Shown one piece after another: positions 8,786-17,465 of a stretch of DNA of 64,000 nt. Source of the DNA: Pinirhizobacter soli (GTDB taxonomy: Bacteria; Pseudomonadota; Gammaproteobacteria; Xanthomonadales; Rhodanobacteraceae); NCBI RefSeq assembly GCF_015905305.1, contig NZ_JADZLQ010000004.1, positions 62,001 to 126,000 of the forward strand, in the 5' to 3' direction. Within the stretch, counting starts at the first letter, position 1. Each line of letters begins with the position of its first letter. The position numbers and the translations under genes were made by a program. Under the pieces are notes generated by a model. That model searched no databases. It had not been told where the DNA came from and saw nothing but the letters and a program-made list of their open reading frames with translations.

Positions 8786-10870
8786 TTACCCCAACCGGCG
8801 CGCGTCCGTCACGTTGGCAAGCGCGCCCAATCGGCCGAGCAAGGTCGAGAGTTGCTCGTAGTCCCGCACCCGGAGGGTGAAGCGCATCTCCACCTCGGCG
8901 GTGCGCGTGTGCACCCGGCTGGACGAGGCCACGATATGCGGCCCGGTGTTGCTGATGGTGTTGGTGACGTCCTTCTGCAGGCCCTTGCGGTCGTAGCCGC
9001 GCAGTTCGATGTCCACCACGTAGGCCTGGACGTCCACCTTGCCCCAGTTCACCTCGATCACCCGTTCCGGTTGCTTGCGGGCGAGTGTCGCCAGGCTGGC
9101 GCAATCGGCGCGGTGCACCGACACGCCGCGTCCGCGGGTGATGAAGCCCTTCACCGGGTCGCCGGGCAGCGGCTGGCAGCAGCGCGCCAGGGTGGTGAGT
9201 AAGTTGCCCACGCCGTCGATGCTGAGCGCGCCGCGGTCGTGCTGGGCGGGGCGCGATGCTACCGGCGCGGTCGATTGGGTAACGTCTGGCTCCGGCGCGC
9301 GTTCCTGCAGGGCACGCGCCACCTGGCCGGTGGTGACTTCGCCCAGCGCCAGCGCCACCAGAAATTCTTCGTGGGTCTTGAAGTTGAAGTGCGACGGCAG
9401 TTTGCCGATGTCGGCATCAGGCAGTGCAAGCCGGCGCAATTCCCGTTCCAGCATCGCGCGGCCGGCCACGAGGTTCGCGTCATGGGCGCTGCGGCGGAAC
9501 CACGCGCGCGCTTTTTCACGGCCGCGGGAGGTATGCAGGTAACCGTGGTGGACGGACAGCCAGTCGCGGCTCGGCTCGGACACCTTCGCCGTGAGGATCT
9601 CGATACGGTCGCCGCTGCGGGGCTGGAAGGTCAACGGCACGATGCGCCCGTTGACCTTCGCGCCACGGCAACGGTGCCCGACTTCCGTGTGGATGTGGTA
9701 CGCGAAATCGAGCACGGTGGCGCCGTGCGGCATGTCGATCACTTCGCCCTTCGGCGTAAGCGCGTACACCCGGTCTTCCATCAGCTCGGTCTGGAAGCCG
9801 GCAGCCAGTTCCGCGTCGTCTTCGCCGCGTGGCTCGATCAGTTTGCGCATCCAGGCGATCTTCGCCTCGAACTCGGCGTCGGCGCCGCCGCCTTCCTTGT
9901 AGCGCCAATGCGCGGCCACGCCCAACTCGTTGGCGCGGTGCATGTCGTGGGTGCGGATCTGTACTTCGAGCGTTTTTCCCTGCGGGCCGATTACCGCCGT
10001 GTGCAGGGAGCGGTAACCGTTGCCCTTCGGACGCGCCACGTAGTCGTCGAATTCCCCGGGCAGATGCGGCCACAGCGAATGGACGATGCCCAGCGCCGCG
10101 TAGCAGTCGGCCACGTCGTCCACCAGCACACGGACGGCGCGGATGTCGTAGAGGTCGGAGAACTCCAGGTGCTTGCGGTGCATCTTCTTCCAGATCGAGA
10201 AGATGTGCTTCGGGCGCCCGGCAAGCTCGGCATGGATGCCGGCCTTGTTGAGCGCCGTACCCAGTTCCGACAAGCTTTGCGCGATGAACGTCTCGCGGTC
10301 GCCACGGCGCTCGTCCAGCAGCTTGGCGATGCGGCGATAGGTTTCAGGTTCCAGGTAGCGGAACGAGAGGTCTTCCAGTTCCCACTTCAGCTGCCAGATG
10401 CCCAGTCGGTTGGCCAGCGGCGCATGGATATCGCGGGTGAGCTGGGCCAGCGCGTGGCGCTCGTCTTCGTCCATGGCCATGGCGGCGCGCATGCGGGCCA
10501 GCTGCCGGGCCAACAGCACGAACACCACGCGCAGGTCGCGGATGATCGCCAGCAGCAGGCGGCGCAGGCCTTCGGTGGCTGCGCCGGGACGCTGGGCGTG
10601 CAGCACCCAGACCGTCTCCGCCGCCAGCTGGCCTTCGACCAGGCGGCGCAAGGTGGGCGGCAGCGCCGCGGAGGCGGCATCCCAGGCGGCGCGGTCGTGC
10701 ACGGCCACGGCGAACCAGCAGGCGGCGGCGCAGGTTTCCTCGTCGCAGCCCAGTTGAAGCAGCAGTTCGCAGACGGCTTCGCATTCCCCGCGCAACGGCC
10801 CGGGCAGCGGCGCGAGCGCAGCCCTTGCCGCCTCGAGCAATGCATCGCCTTTTTTTATCGTGCCGGCCAT
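8786..10870 (-). CDS. relA: GTP pyrophosphokinase (stringent response)
   Basis: It makes (p)ppGpp from ATP and GTP/GDP when uncharged tRNA sits in the ribosomal A site. Domain order is a degenerate HD hydrolase region (residues about 30-180, with the catalytic His-Asp missing), the synthetase domain (YDIRAVRVLV, EFDDYVARPKGNGYRSLH, EVQIRT), TGS (VYALTPKGEVIDMPHG), a helical and zinc-finger region (RCCQPLPGD), and a C-terminal ACT domain. The missing HD motif marks it as RelA rather than bifunctional SpoT. About 694 residues from ATG 10870, 19 bases after the hrpA stop. An extension to 10921 would overlap hrpA. The ribosome binding site is weak. Confidence 0.93.
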   Translation of the reverse strand: MAGTIKKGDALLEAARAALAPLPGPLRGECEAVCELLLQLGCDEETCAAACWFAVAVHDRAAWDAASAALPPTLRRLVEGQLAAETVWVLHAQRPGAATEGLRRLLLAIIRDLRVVFVLLARQLARMRAAMAMDEDERHALAQLTRDIHAPLANRLGIWQLKWELEDLSFRYLEPETYRRIAKLLDERRGDRETFIAQSLSELGTALNKAGIHAELAGRPKHIFSIWKKMHRKHLEFSDLYDIRAVRVLVDDVADCYAALGIVHSLWPHLPGEFDDYVARPKGNGYRSLHTAVIGPQGKTLEVQIRTHDMHRANELGVAAHWRYKEGGGADAEFEAKIAWMRKLIEPRGEDDAELAAGFQTELMEDRVYALTPKGEVIDMPHGATVLDFAYHIHTEVGHRCRGAKVNGRIVPLTFQPRSGDRIEILTAKVSEPSRDWLSVHHGYLHTSRGREKARAWFRRSAHDANLVAGRAMLERELRRLALPDADIGKLPSHFNFKTHEEFLVALALGEVTTGQVARALQERAPEPDVTQSTAPVASRPAQHDRGALSIDGVGNLLTTLARCCQPLPGDPVKGFITRGRGVSVHRADCASLATLARKQPERVIEVNWGKVDVQAYVVDIELRGYDRKGLQKDVTNTISNTGPHIVASSSRVHTRTAEVEMRFTLRVRDYEQLSTLLGRLGALANVTDARRLG

Positions 10871-10889
10871 GGGCTTGAGCTTGCCACGA

Positions 10890-13800
10890 TCATGCCCTGC
10901 CCTGCGCGGCTTCCAGCGCACGGGCCAACCGCTTGGCGGAAACGGGCTCGGCCGTGCGTACTTCCTGGGCGAACAGCGACACGCGCCATTCCTCGATCAG
11001 CCAGCGCAGTTCCTGCCATGCCGGGGTATCCGCGCCGGCGCCGGCATTGAGCAGCGCGCGCCAGTAAGGAAGGACCTGCAGCATGCGCTGCTGGTCTTTG
11101 GTGGGGTCCTGGCGCAGGCGTTCGGCGCGCAGGCGCATGGCCTTCAGGTAGCGTGGCAGCTGGGCCAGGCGATGGGCGCTCCATTCGCGCAGGAAGCCCG
11201 GCGGCAACATCGCGTCGAGCTGCTCGCGAAGGTCGTCGTAGCTGGCGCGCGCAAAGCCCATCAGCGGTGGTTGCAGCCAGGGCCGCAGGTCCGCCTGGGC
11301 CTCGATCACCGGCTCGGCAAGTTTTTGCCGGTCCATGGCGGCCTTGAAGATGTCCCGCGCGAAGGCTGTGTGCAGTGCCTCGAAGGCCTCGCGGGTGCGC
11401 GCATTGAGGTCCGATGCCTCGACGAGGTCGGTGAATCCGCCCTCGACCAGGTCCTCGCGAAGCGACTCCACGCTGCCGAGTGTGGCGTATTTCAGGCCCA
11501 GCGCATTGCCTACCGGCATTTGCCGGCGTGCCCGCTTGATCTCGTTGGACACCGCCTCGCGCAACAACCGCTCGACGCCGCCGACGTGTGCTGCGCGCGC
11601 CTCGTCGCCGCGTTCGAACACGCGTAGTGCCACGGCTTCGCCCAGGTCCACCAGGGCCGGGAAGGCCATCAGGCCCGCATCGGACTTCACGCGATCGGGA
11701 ATTTCGTCGAAGTCCCACGCGGAGACGTCTTCGCGGGTCAGTTCAAGGTCGGTCTTGCGTGAGAATGCTTCGCGGGCACGGCCTTCCCACTGGGCGCGCA
11801 GGCCCGCAAGGTCACGCCCTTCGGCCAGCATCTTGCTGTGATCGTCGAGCAGGCGGAAGCGCATCTTCAGGTGCGCGGGCAAGTCGATGCCGTCGAATGC
11901 CGCCGCGTCGATATCCACGCCCGTCGTGCGCTTCAGGAACGATGCCAGCACACGCGGCAGGGATTCGTCGCGCGGCGCCTCGGCCTCGACGAATGCCCGT
12001 GCGAAATCCGGCGCGGGCACGAAGTTGCGACGGAGCGCCTTCGGCAGGCCCCGGATCAGTTCGGCCACTTTGTCGGTAAGCAACCCTGGCACCAGCCATT
12101 CGCAACGCGCCTCGGACACGGCGTTGAGGAACGCCAGGGGCAATTGCAGGGTCACGCCGTCAGCAGGGTCGCCAGGAACGAAGCGGTATTCCAGCCGACA
12201 AGCATGCGGGCCTACCGCCATGGAGGTGGGGAAGGCTTTTGCATCCAGCCCCGCGCCGCCGACCATGATGTCGTCGAGGGACCAACGCAACGACGCCTGC
12301 ACGGCTGGGGGCGCCTTGCGGAACCAGGCATCGAGCGCGCGGACATCAGTGATATCCACCGGCAGCTTGCCATCGAAGAAAGCGACCAGGTCGTCCTCGC
12401 TACGCAGCAGGCCAGCGCGCCGCTGCTTGGCCTCGATCTCATGCGCCTGCTCGAGCACGCGCGCATTGGCGCGGACGAAATCGCTGCGGCTGTCGATGTC
12501 GCAGCGCGCCAGTGCCTCGCGGACGAAGATCGCATGCGCCAGCGCCGGATCCTGCAGGCGGAACGTCACGGGGCGTTTTTCCACCAGCACCAGGCCGAAC
12601 AGGCTCACCTGCTCGTAGGCCACCACGTGGCCGCGCTTGCGCAACCAGTGCGCGTCGCGCCAGCTCAACCGCAACAGATGGGCTGCGTGTTTTTCGATCC
12701 AAGACGGCTCGATGCGCGCGTTGTTCATGCCCCAGACGCGGCCGCCCAGATCCAATACCTGCGCGGCGAACACCCACGCCGGCGGCGCCTTGGCTACCGT
12801 GGAGCCGGGAAACAGGGTGAAACGGCGCTCGCGCGTGCCGCGGTACTGGCCCTTTTCATCCTTATGGCCCACCTGGGTGGGCAGGCCCGACAACAGGCTG
12901 CCGTGCACCGCGGCGTAGGCATCGGCGTCGTCGCCCTGGTTCGTTGCCTTGGCCGGCGCCGTGTCGAGGCTCCACTTCAACTCCTGCACCACCAGCAACA
13001 GTTGCCGGTGCAGTTCGCGCCACTCGCGCATGCGCATGAAGGAAAGGAAGTTCCGCGAACACCAGTCCCGCAACTTGCTTTGCGTCAGGTCCTGGTGGGC
13101 GGTTTGGTACGCCGTCCAGAGCTTCAGCACCGTGGTGAAGTCCGAACGCGGATCTGCGAACTGCGCGTGGGCGGCATCGGCCTGGCCACGCGCATCGGCA
13201 GGACGCTCACGCGGATCCTGGATGGACAGGAACGACACGATCGCCAGCACGTCGCGCAGGGCGCCGAGCGTGTTGGCTTCCACCAGCATGCGCGCCAGCT
13301 GCACGTCGATGGGCAGGCGCGCCAGGGTGCGGCCGATCGCGCTGAGCTTGCGGTCGTCGTCGATGGCACCGATTTCCGCCAGGCGGCGATAACCGTCGGA
13401 GACCACGCGCGGGTCGGGCGCCTCCAGGAATGGGAACGCCTCTACATCGCCCAGTTCCAGCGACAGCATGCGCAGGATCACGTTGGCCAGCGACGAGCGG
13501 AGCAGCTCGGGGTCCGTGTAGGGTGCCCGGGATTCGAAATCTGCCTCGTCGTACAGGCGATAACAGATGCCCGGTCCCAGGCGGCCGCAGCGGCCCTTGC
13601 GCTGGTTGGCCGCGGCTTGCGAAATCGGCTCCACGTGCAGCCGCTCGATCTGGCTGCGCTGGCTGTAGCGCTTGACGCGCGCGGTACCGGAATCCACCAC
13701 ATAGCGGATGCGCGGCACGGTAAGCGAGGTTTCGGCCACGTTGGTCGCAAGCACGATGCGCCGGCGGTTGCCTGGACGGAACACCGCGTCCTGGTCGGCG

Positions 13801-14792
13801 GCAGACAGTCGGGCATACAGCGGCACCACTTCGGTTTCCCGGTACTGGCGCCGCGACAACAGCAGGTGGGCATCGCGGATCTCGCGTTCACCGGGCAGGA
13901 ACACCAGCACGTCGCCGCGCGGATCGGTGCGGGTGATTTCGTCCACCGCGTCGGCGATCTGCCCGGCCTGGGTGGTCTCGCCGCGGTCCGGTGGCGGGCG
14001 ATAGTGCACTTCCACGGGGTAGGCCCGGCCTTCCACCGCGATCACCGGCGCGCCGTCGAAATGCTCGGCGAAGCGTGCGGTATCGATGGTGGCGGAGGTG
14101 ACGATGATCTTCAGCTCCGGCCGCCGCACGGCCAGGCGCTTCAGGTACCCCAGCAGGAAATCGATATTGAGGCTGCGCTCGTGGGCTTCATCGATGATGA
14201 TCGTGTCGTAGGCCGACAGGAACCGGTCCGACTGTGTCTCAGCCAGCAGGATGCCGTCGGTCATGAACTTCACCAGCGTGTGCTCACCCACCTGCTCGTT
14301 GAAGCGCACCTGGAAACCGACCTTGTCGCCCACTTGCGTGCCCAGTTCCTCGGCCACGCGCCGGGCTACCGAGCGGGCAGCCAGCCGGCGGGGCTGGGTG
14401 CAGCCGATCAGGCCGGCCTCGCCACGGCCAGCGGCCAGGCACAGCTTGGGCAGCTGCGTGGTCTTGCCCGAACCTGTTTCGCCGGCGATCACCACCACCT
14501 GGTGCTCGCGGATGAGCCGGGTGATTTCCTCCGCCCGCGCCGTGATCGGAAGGGTTTCGTCCAGGCGGATGACCGGTTTGGACGCCGCTCGCGTGGCCCG
14601 CCGGGCTGTGGAGGCCTCGATTTCCCGGGCAAGGGCGTCCAGGCGCGCATCGTCCGCGCCTTTTTGTTTCAGGCTGGCGATGCGGCCGAGCAGGCGGCCG
14701 ACATCGCGGCTGCTGGCGCCGGACACGGCGGCACGCAGCTCGCGCAGGCGGGCCGGTTCCGGTGAGGGGGGGCGCGAAGGTCGGGAAGGCAT
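10890..14792 (-). CDS. hrpA: ATP-dependent DEAH-box RNA helicase
   Basis: A 1300-residue DEAH/RHA helicase, the same length as E. coli HrpA, which acts on RNA and collided or stalled ribosomes. Motif I is GETGSGKTT, motif II is DEAH, motif III is SAT, and motif VI is QRKGRCGRLGPG. A winged-helix/HA2 region, an OB fold and the long C-terminal DUF3418 region follow. It lies just upstream of relA on the same strand, with a 19-base gap, so the two may be co-transcribed. It is divergent from dps. The 113-base gap between them carries the inverted repeat described separately, only 13 bases from the hrpA start codon. Confidence 0.93.
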   Translation of the reverse strand: MPSRPSRPPSPEPARLRELRAAVSGASSRDVGRLLGRIASLKQKGADDARLDALAREIEASTARRATRAASKPVIRLDETLPITARAEEITRLIREHQVVVIAGETGSGKTTQLPKLCLAAGRGEAGLIGCTQPRRLAARSVARRVAEELGTQVGDKVGFQVRFNEQVGEHTLVKFMTDGILLAETQSDRFLSAYDTIIIDEAHERSLNIDFLLGYLKRLAVRRPELKIIVTSATIDTARFAEHFDGAPVIAVEGRAYPVEVHYRPPPDRGETTQAGQIADAVDEITRTDPRGDVLVFLPGEREIRDAHLLLSRRQYRETEVVPLYARLSAADQDAVFRPGNRRRIVLATNVAETSLTVPRIRYVVDSGTARVKRYSQRSQIERLHVEPISQAAANQRKGRCGRLGPGICYRLYDEADFESRAPYTDPELLRSSLANVILRMLSLELGDVEAFPFLEAPDPRVVSDGYRRLAEIGAIDDDRKLSAIGRTLARLPIDVQLARMLVEANTLGALRDVLAIVSFLSIQDPRERPADARGQADAAHAQFADPRSDFTTVLKLWTAYQTAHQDLTQSKLRDWCSRNFLSFMRMREWRELHRQLLLVVQELKWSLDTAPAKATNQGDDADAYAAVHGSLLSGLPTQVGHKDEKGQYRGTRERRFTLFPGSTVAKAPPAWVFAAQVLDLGGRVWGMNNARIEPSWIEKHAAHLLRLSWRDAHWLRKRGHVVAYEQVSLFGLVLVEKRPVTFRLQDPALAHAIFVREALARCDIDSRSDFVRANARVLEQAHEIEAKQRRAGLLRSEDDLVAFFDGKLPVDITDVRALDAWFRKAPPAVQASLRWSLDDIMVGGAGLDAKAFPTSMAVGPHACRLEYRFVPGDPADGVTLQLPLAFLNAVSEARCEWLVPGLLTDKVAELIRGLPKALRRNFVPAPDFARAFVEAEAPRDESLPRVLASFLKRTTGVDIDAAAFDGIDLPAHLKMRFRLLDDHSKMLAEGRDLAGLRAQWEGRAREAFSRKTDLELTREDVSAWDFDEIPDRVKSDAGLMAFPALVDLGEAVALRVFERGDEARAAHVGGVERLLREAVSNEIKRARRQMPVGNALGLKYATLGSVESLREDLVEGGFTDLVEASDLNARTREAFEALHTAFARDIFKAAMDRQKLAEPVIEAQADLRPWLQPPLMGFARASYDDLREQLDAMLPPGFLREWSAHRLAQLPRYLKAMRLRAERLRQDPTKDQQRMLQVLPYWRALLNAGAGADTPAWQELRWLIEEWRVSLFAQEVRTAEPVSAKRLARALEAAQGRA

Positions 14793-14804
14793 GAGACCGC
14801 CAAT

Positions 14805-14842
14805 GATAGCCGGTCGCTATCAGTGGGATCGGAAGCATTCAT
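14805..14842 (+). promoter_or_regulatory. Possible OxyR binding site upstream of dps
   Basis: A perfect inverted repeat (GATAGC, five bases, GCTATC at 14805-14821) contains ATAG-N7-CTAT at 14806-14820, the first half of the OxyR consensus of four spaced tetranucleotides. The next two positions at the correct N7 spacing are ATCG (14828-14831, three of four matches) and TCAT (14839-14842, two of four). A possible -35 (TTTCCA, 14843-14848) and a TATCCT -10 about 18 bases later follow directly, which is where an OxyR-type activator would bind. OxyR control of dps is established in enteric bacteria; here it is inferred. Confidence 0.45.
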
Positions 14843-14905
14843 TTCCAAGCGACATACGGGTTGGCTATCCTCGAAAGCCTGGCAAACCCACGAAAGGCAT
14901 TGAAG

Positions 14906-15373
14906 ATGGCCATCGACATCGGCATCCCCAAGAAAAACCGCGAGGACATCGCCAAGCATCTTTCCAAGCTGCTGGCCGATACCTACTCGCTCTACCTGAA
15001 AACCCACAGCTTCCACTGGAATGTCACCGGTCCCCAGTTCAATTCGCTGCACGCCATGTTCGAGGTGCAGTACAACGAACTGTGGCTGGCCGCCGACGAA
15101 GTGGCCGAACGCATCCGCACCCTGGATGTGGTCGCCCCGGGCTCCTACAGCAAGTTCGCCAAGCTCACCTCGATCAAGGAAGAGCCCGACGTGCCCGAAT
15201 GGAAAGACATGGTGGCCCAGCTGGTGGAAGGGCATGAGATTGCCGCCGCCACCGCGCGGGACTCCATCAAGGCCGCCGATGCCGGCGGCGACGAGGGCAC
15301 CGCGGACATGGTGACCGGCCGCCTGAAGGAACACGAGAAGACTGCCTGGATGCTCCGCTCGCTGCTGAAGTAG
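14906..15373 (+). CDS. dps: DNA-binding ferritin-like protein Dps
   Basis: A 155-residue mini-ferritin that forms a dodecamer, oxidises and stores Fe(II) with hydrogen peroxide, and coats DNA under stress. Family hallmarks are [10 protein letters not shown] near residues 34-43, then LH..FE..Y (His49, Glu53) and the inter-subunit ferroxidase residues up to AERI (Glu68). The N-terminus is short and has few lysines. The start is ATG 14906, with a purine-rich GAAAGG/GAAG stretch upstream; an upstream in-frame ATG at 14861 lacks support and adds a tail unlike the family. It is tail-to-tail with the phosphoglycerol-transferase gene, with only two bases between the stops. Confidence 0.92.
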   Translation: MAIDIGIPKKNREDIAKHLSKLLADTYSLYLKTHSFHWNVTGPQFNSLHAMFEVQYNELWLAADEVAERIRTLDVVAPGSYSKFAKLTSIKEEPDVPEWKDMVAQLVEGHEIAAATARDSIKAADAGGDEGTADMVTGRLKEHEKTAWMLRSLLK

Positions 15374-15375
15374 GT

Positions 15376-17274
15376 TCAGGGGCCAGTCGCGGCCTTCGCA
15401 GGCAATGTGTACCGCAGTTCCTTGTAAGCCCAGCTCGGCCACAACGCAGTGGCCAGCGCCTCCTTCGCCAGTGCCGGATCGACCGGTGCTGGCGTAAGGG
15501 TGGATTTCCCGTCGTAGGTAAAAGCCTGGGCGGCCTTGCGCGGTTCGTACACGATGAGCTGGTTGCCCTTCAGGTAACCGAAGTTGTCGCCGTACTGCAT
15601 GATCGCCCGGTCGGGATCGCGAACGGTGAGGTCGGCGCCGGGCATCGGATGGTCGCTGGTGATGCCCATCAGCGACAGCAGGGTGGGCGCCATGTCCACC
15701 TGGCTGACGATGCGCTGATCGTGCTTCACCGGCACCTGCCCGCCCAGGATCAACGCCGGGATGTGGAAATGTTCCACCGGCACCAGGCTCGCCCCGAACA
15801 CGCGGGCATCATGGTCGGCCACGATCAGGAAGACGGTGTTCTTCCAGTACGGCGACTGCTTTGCCTGCTCGAAGAATTTGCCGATGGCGTAGTCGGCATA
15901 GCGAACGGTGTTGTCCACGCTGGCAGGCTCGCCCACCGGGGTGATGCGGCCGGAAGGGTATTGCCACGGCGTATGGTTGGACACGCTGAAGGCCAGCGTG
16001 AAGTTCCGGCTGTCGCCGTCGGCCATCAAGCGCTTGTGCAGTTCGTTGAACATGTCTTCGTCGGACGCACCCCACGAACCCACGAACACCGGATTGTTGA
16101 ATGACGCGCGATCCACCACTTCATTGAAGCCGTTGCCGAGGAAGAACCCGCGCATATTGTCGAAATGGGCCTCGCCGCCGTAGATGAAGCGCGAGTGGTA
16201 GCCCTGCTGGCCCAGCAGCGCGGCGATGGTGAAGAAATCCCGCTGCGACCGCGGCTGCTTGAGCACGGCCTCGGCGGGGGTGGGCAGGAAGCCGGTGGTG
16301 ATCGCCTCCAGGCCCCGTACCGATCGCGTGCCGGTGGCGTAGGCCCGGTCGAACATCCAGCCCTGGCTGCCCAGTGCATCGAGGTGGGGCGTGAGGTCGC
16401 GGCCACCCAGGCTGCCGACGAACTGCGCGCCCAGGCTCTCCTGCATGATGATCACCAGGTTCAGCGGGTGGGCGCGCTGCACGCTGGCCACCTGCCGGTG
16501 CAGGCTCGGATAGCGCGGGTCCTGCGGCGGCCCGGCGAGCCCGATGCTACGGCGAAATTCCTCGTTCATGGCATCGAGCGCCATGTGCGGGTACAGCTCC
16601 GCCGACGACCGCTCGCTGCGCAAGGCATCGATGGCGTTGGCCACGTTGTAGAGCGAGCTCAGCGGCAGCGTATTGACCATGCTGTCGCTGCTGAAGGCCA
16701 CCGTGGCCTCGTTGATCGGCCGGTGTTCCAGGGTGCCGCGGGCGGCAAGGAAACAGACGGCGAAGATCACCAGGCACGCAATCGGCCGCGCCACCCAACC
16801 CAGGCGGCGGTCGGCCGGCCGCGTGGCCAGCAGGCCGAAACCGAACCAGCCCAGCAGGATCAGCACCAGCAGCGAGCAGGCCACGACCATTTTATAGCCG
16901 TGCCACAGCATCGAGCCCACTTCCACCGGGTTCACCAGGTATTCCACGAACAGGCGGTTGGGCCGGGTGTCGTACTCGACGATGAATTGCGGCGTAGCCA
17001 CTTCCAGCAGCACCAATAGCAGCCAGGCCAGCCGCAACCACCACGCGGTGATGCGGGTGGGCCACGGCCGATGGCCCAGCCAGGGCGACAGCACCGCCGG
17101 AACGGCCACGATCATGGCCAGGAAGCTCACATCGATGCGCAGGCCGCCGAACATCACCGGCCACAGGCCGCCAGCGTCATGGACGCGGCTGAACTGCCAG
17201 AGGGACAGCCCCAGGCGGCTTAAGGTGAGAAGCACGAAGGCGGCCACGACGAACCGCAAGACAAGGCGACGCAT
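15376..17274 (-). CDS. LTA synthase/OpgB-like membrane sulfatase-fold phosphoglycerol transferase
   Basis: About 632 residues: five N-terminal membrane helices and a large periplasmic alkaline-phosphatase/sulfatase-fold domain. The domain shows LVIIMQESLG, with Glu as a metal ligand, ATGTRSVRGLEA with the catalytic Thr, and ADHD near the C-terminus. This is the LtaS/OpgB architecture, which moves phosphoglycerol or phosphoethanolamine from phospholipid to a periplasmic acceptor. In Gram-negative bacteria the acceptor is typically a glucan, and the divergent neighbour is a glucan synthase. The start is ATG 17274, with GGAG six bases upstream; the in-frame TTG at 17301 has none. Acceptor and donor are inferred. 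Confidence 0.82.
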   Translation of the reverse strand: MRRLVLRFVVAAFVLLTLSRLGLSLWQFSRVHDAGGLWPVMFGGLRIDVSFLAMIVAVPAVLSPWLGHRPWPTRITAWWLRLAWLLLVLLEVATPQFIVEYDTRPNRLFVEYLVNPVEVGSMLWHGYKMVVACSLLVLILLGWFGFGLLATRPADRRLGWVARPIACLVIFAVCFLAARGTLEHRPINEATVAFSSDSMVNTLPLSSLYNVANAIDALRSERSSAELYPHMALDAMNEEFRRSIGLAGPPQDPRYPSLHRQVASVQRAHPLNLVIIMQESLGAQFVGSLGGRDLTPHLDALGSQGWMFDRAYATGTRSVRGLEAITTGFLPTPAEAVLKQPRSQRDFFTIAALLGQQGYHSRFIYGGEAHFDNMRGFFLGNGFNEVVDRASFNNPVFVGSWGASDEDMFNELHKRLMADGDSRNFTLAFSVSNHTPWQYPSGRITPVGEPASVDNTVRYADYAIGKFFEQAKQSPYWKNTVFLIVADHDARVFGASLVPVEHFHIPALILGGQVPVKHDQRIVSQVDMAPTLLSLMGITSDHPMPGADLTVRDPDRAIMQYGDNFGYLKGNQLIVYEPRKAAQAFTYDGKSTLTPAPVDPALAKEALATALWPSWAYKELRYTLPAKAATGP

Positions 17275-17465
17275 GCCCGGCTCCAAGTAAAATTTATGCA
17301 AAGTCTAGCGGACGTTGGATGCGGGCCGCCGCCAAAGCCTGAAGATGTCACACTTAAGGCTCCGCTGACTGGCCTACGCTCCATACGTTGAGCCATCCGG
17401 CGGGCTTGGTTAAGCTCGCTAGATTATTCACGTCCATCTGGGGGCCAGACGGTCCGGGGAATGTT

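Noticed and set aside
9239-11050. A long open frame on the plus strand across relA
   Set aside because: Composition is His/Gly/Arg/Ala-rich shadow sequence, while relA on the other strand has all its domains.
11838-14765. A 975-codon open frame antisense to hrpA
   Set aside because: It mirrors the codon pattern of hrpA in a GC-rich genome, has no family motif, and hrpA has intact helicase motifs throughout.
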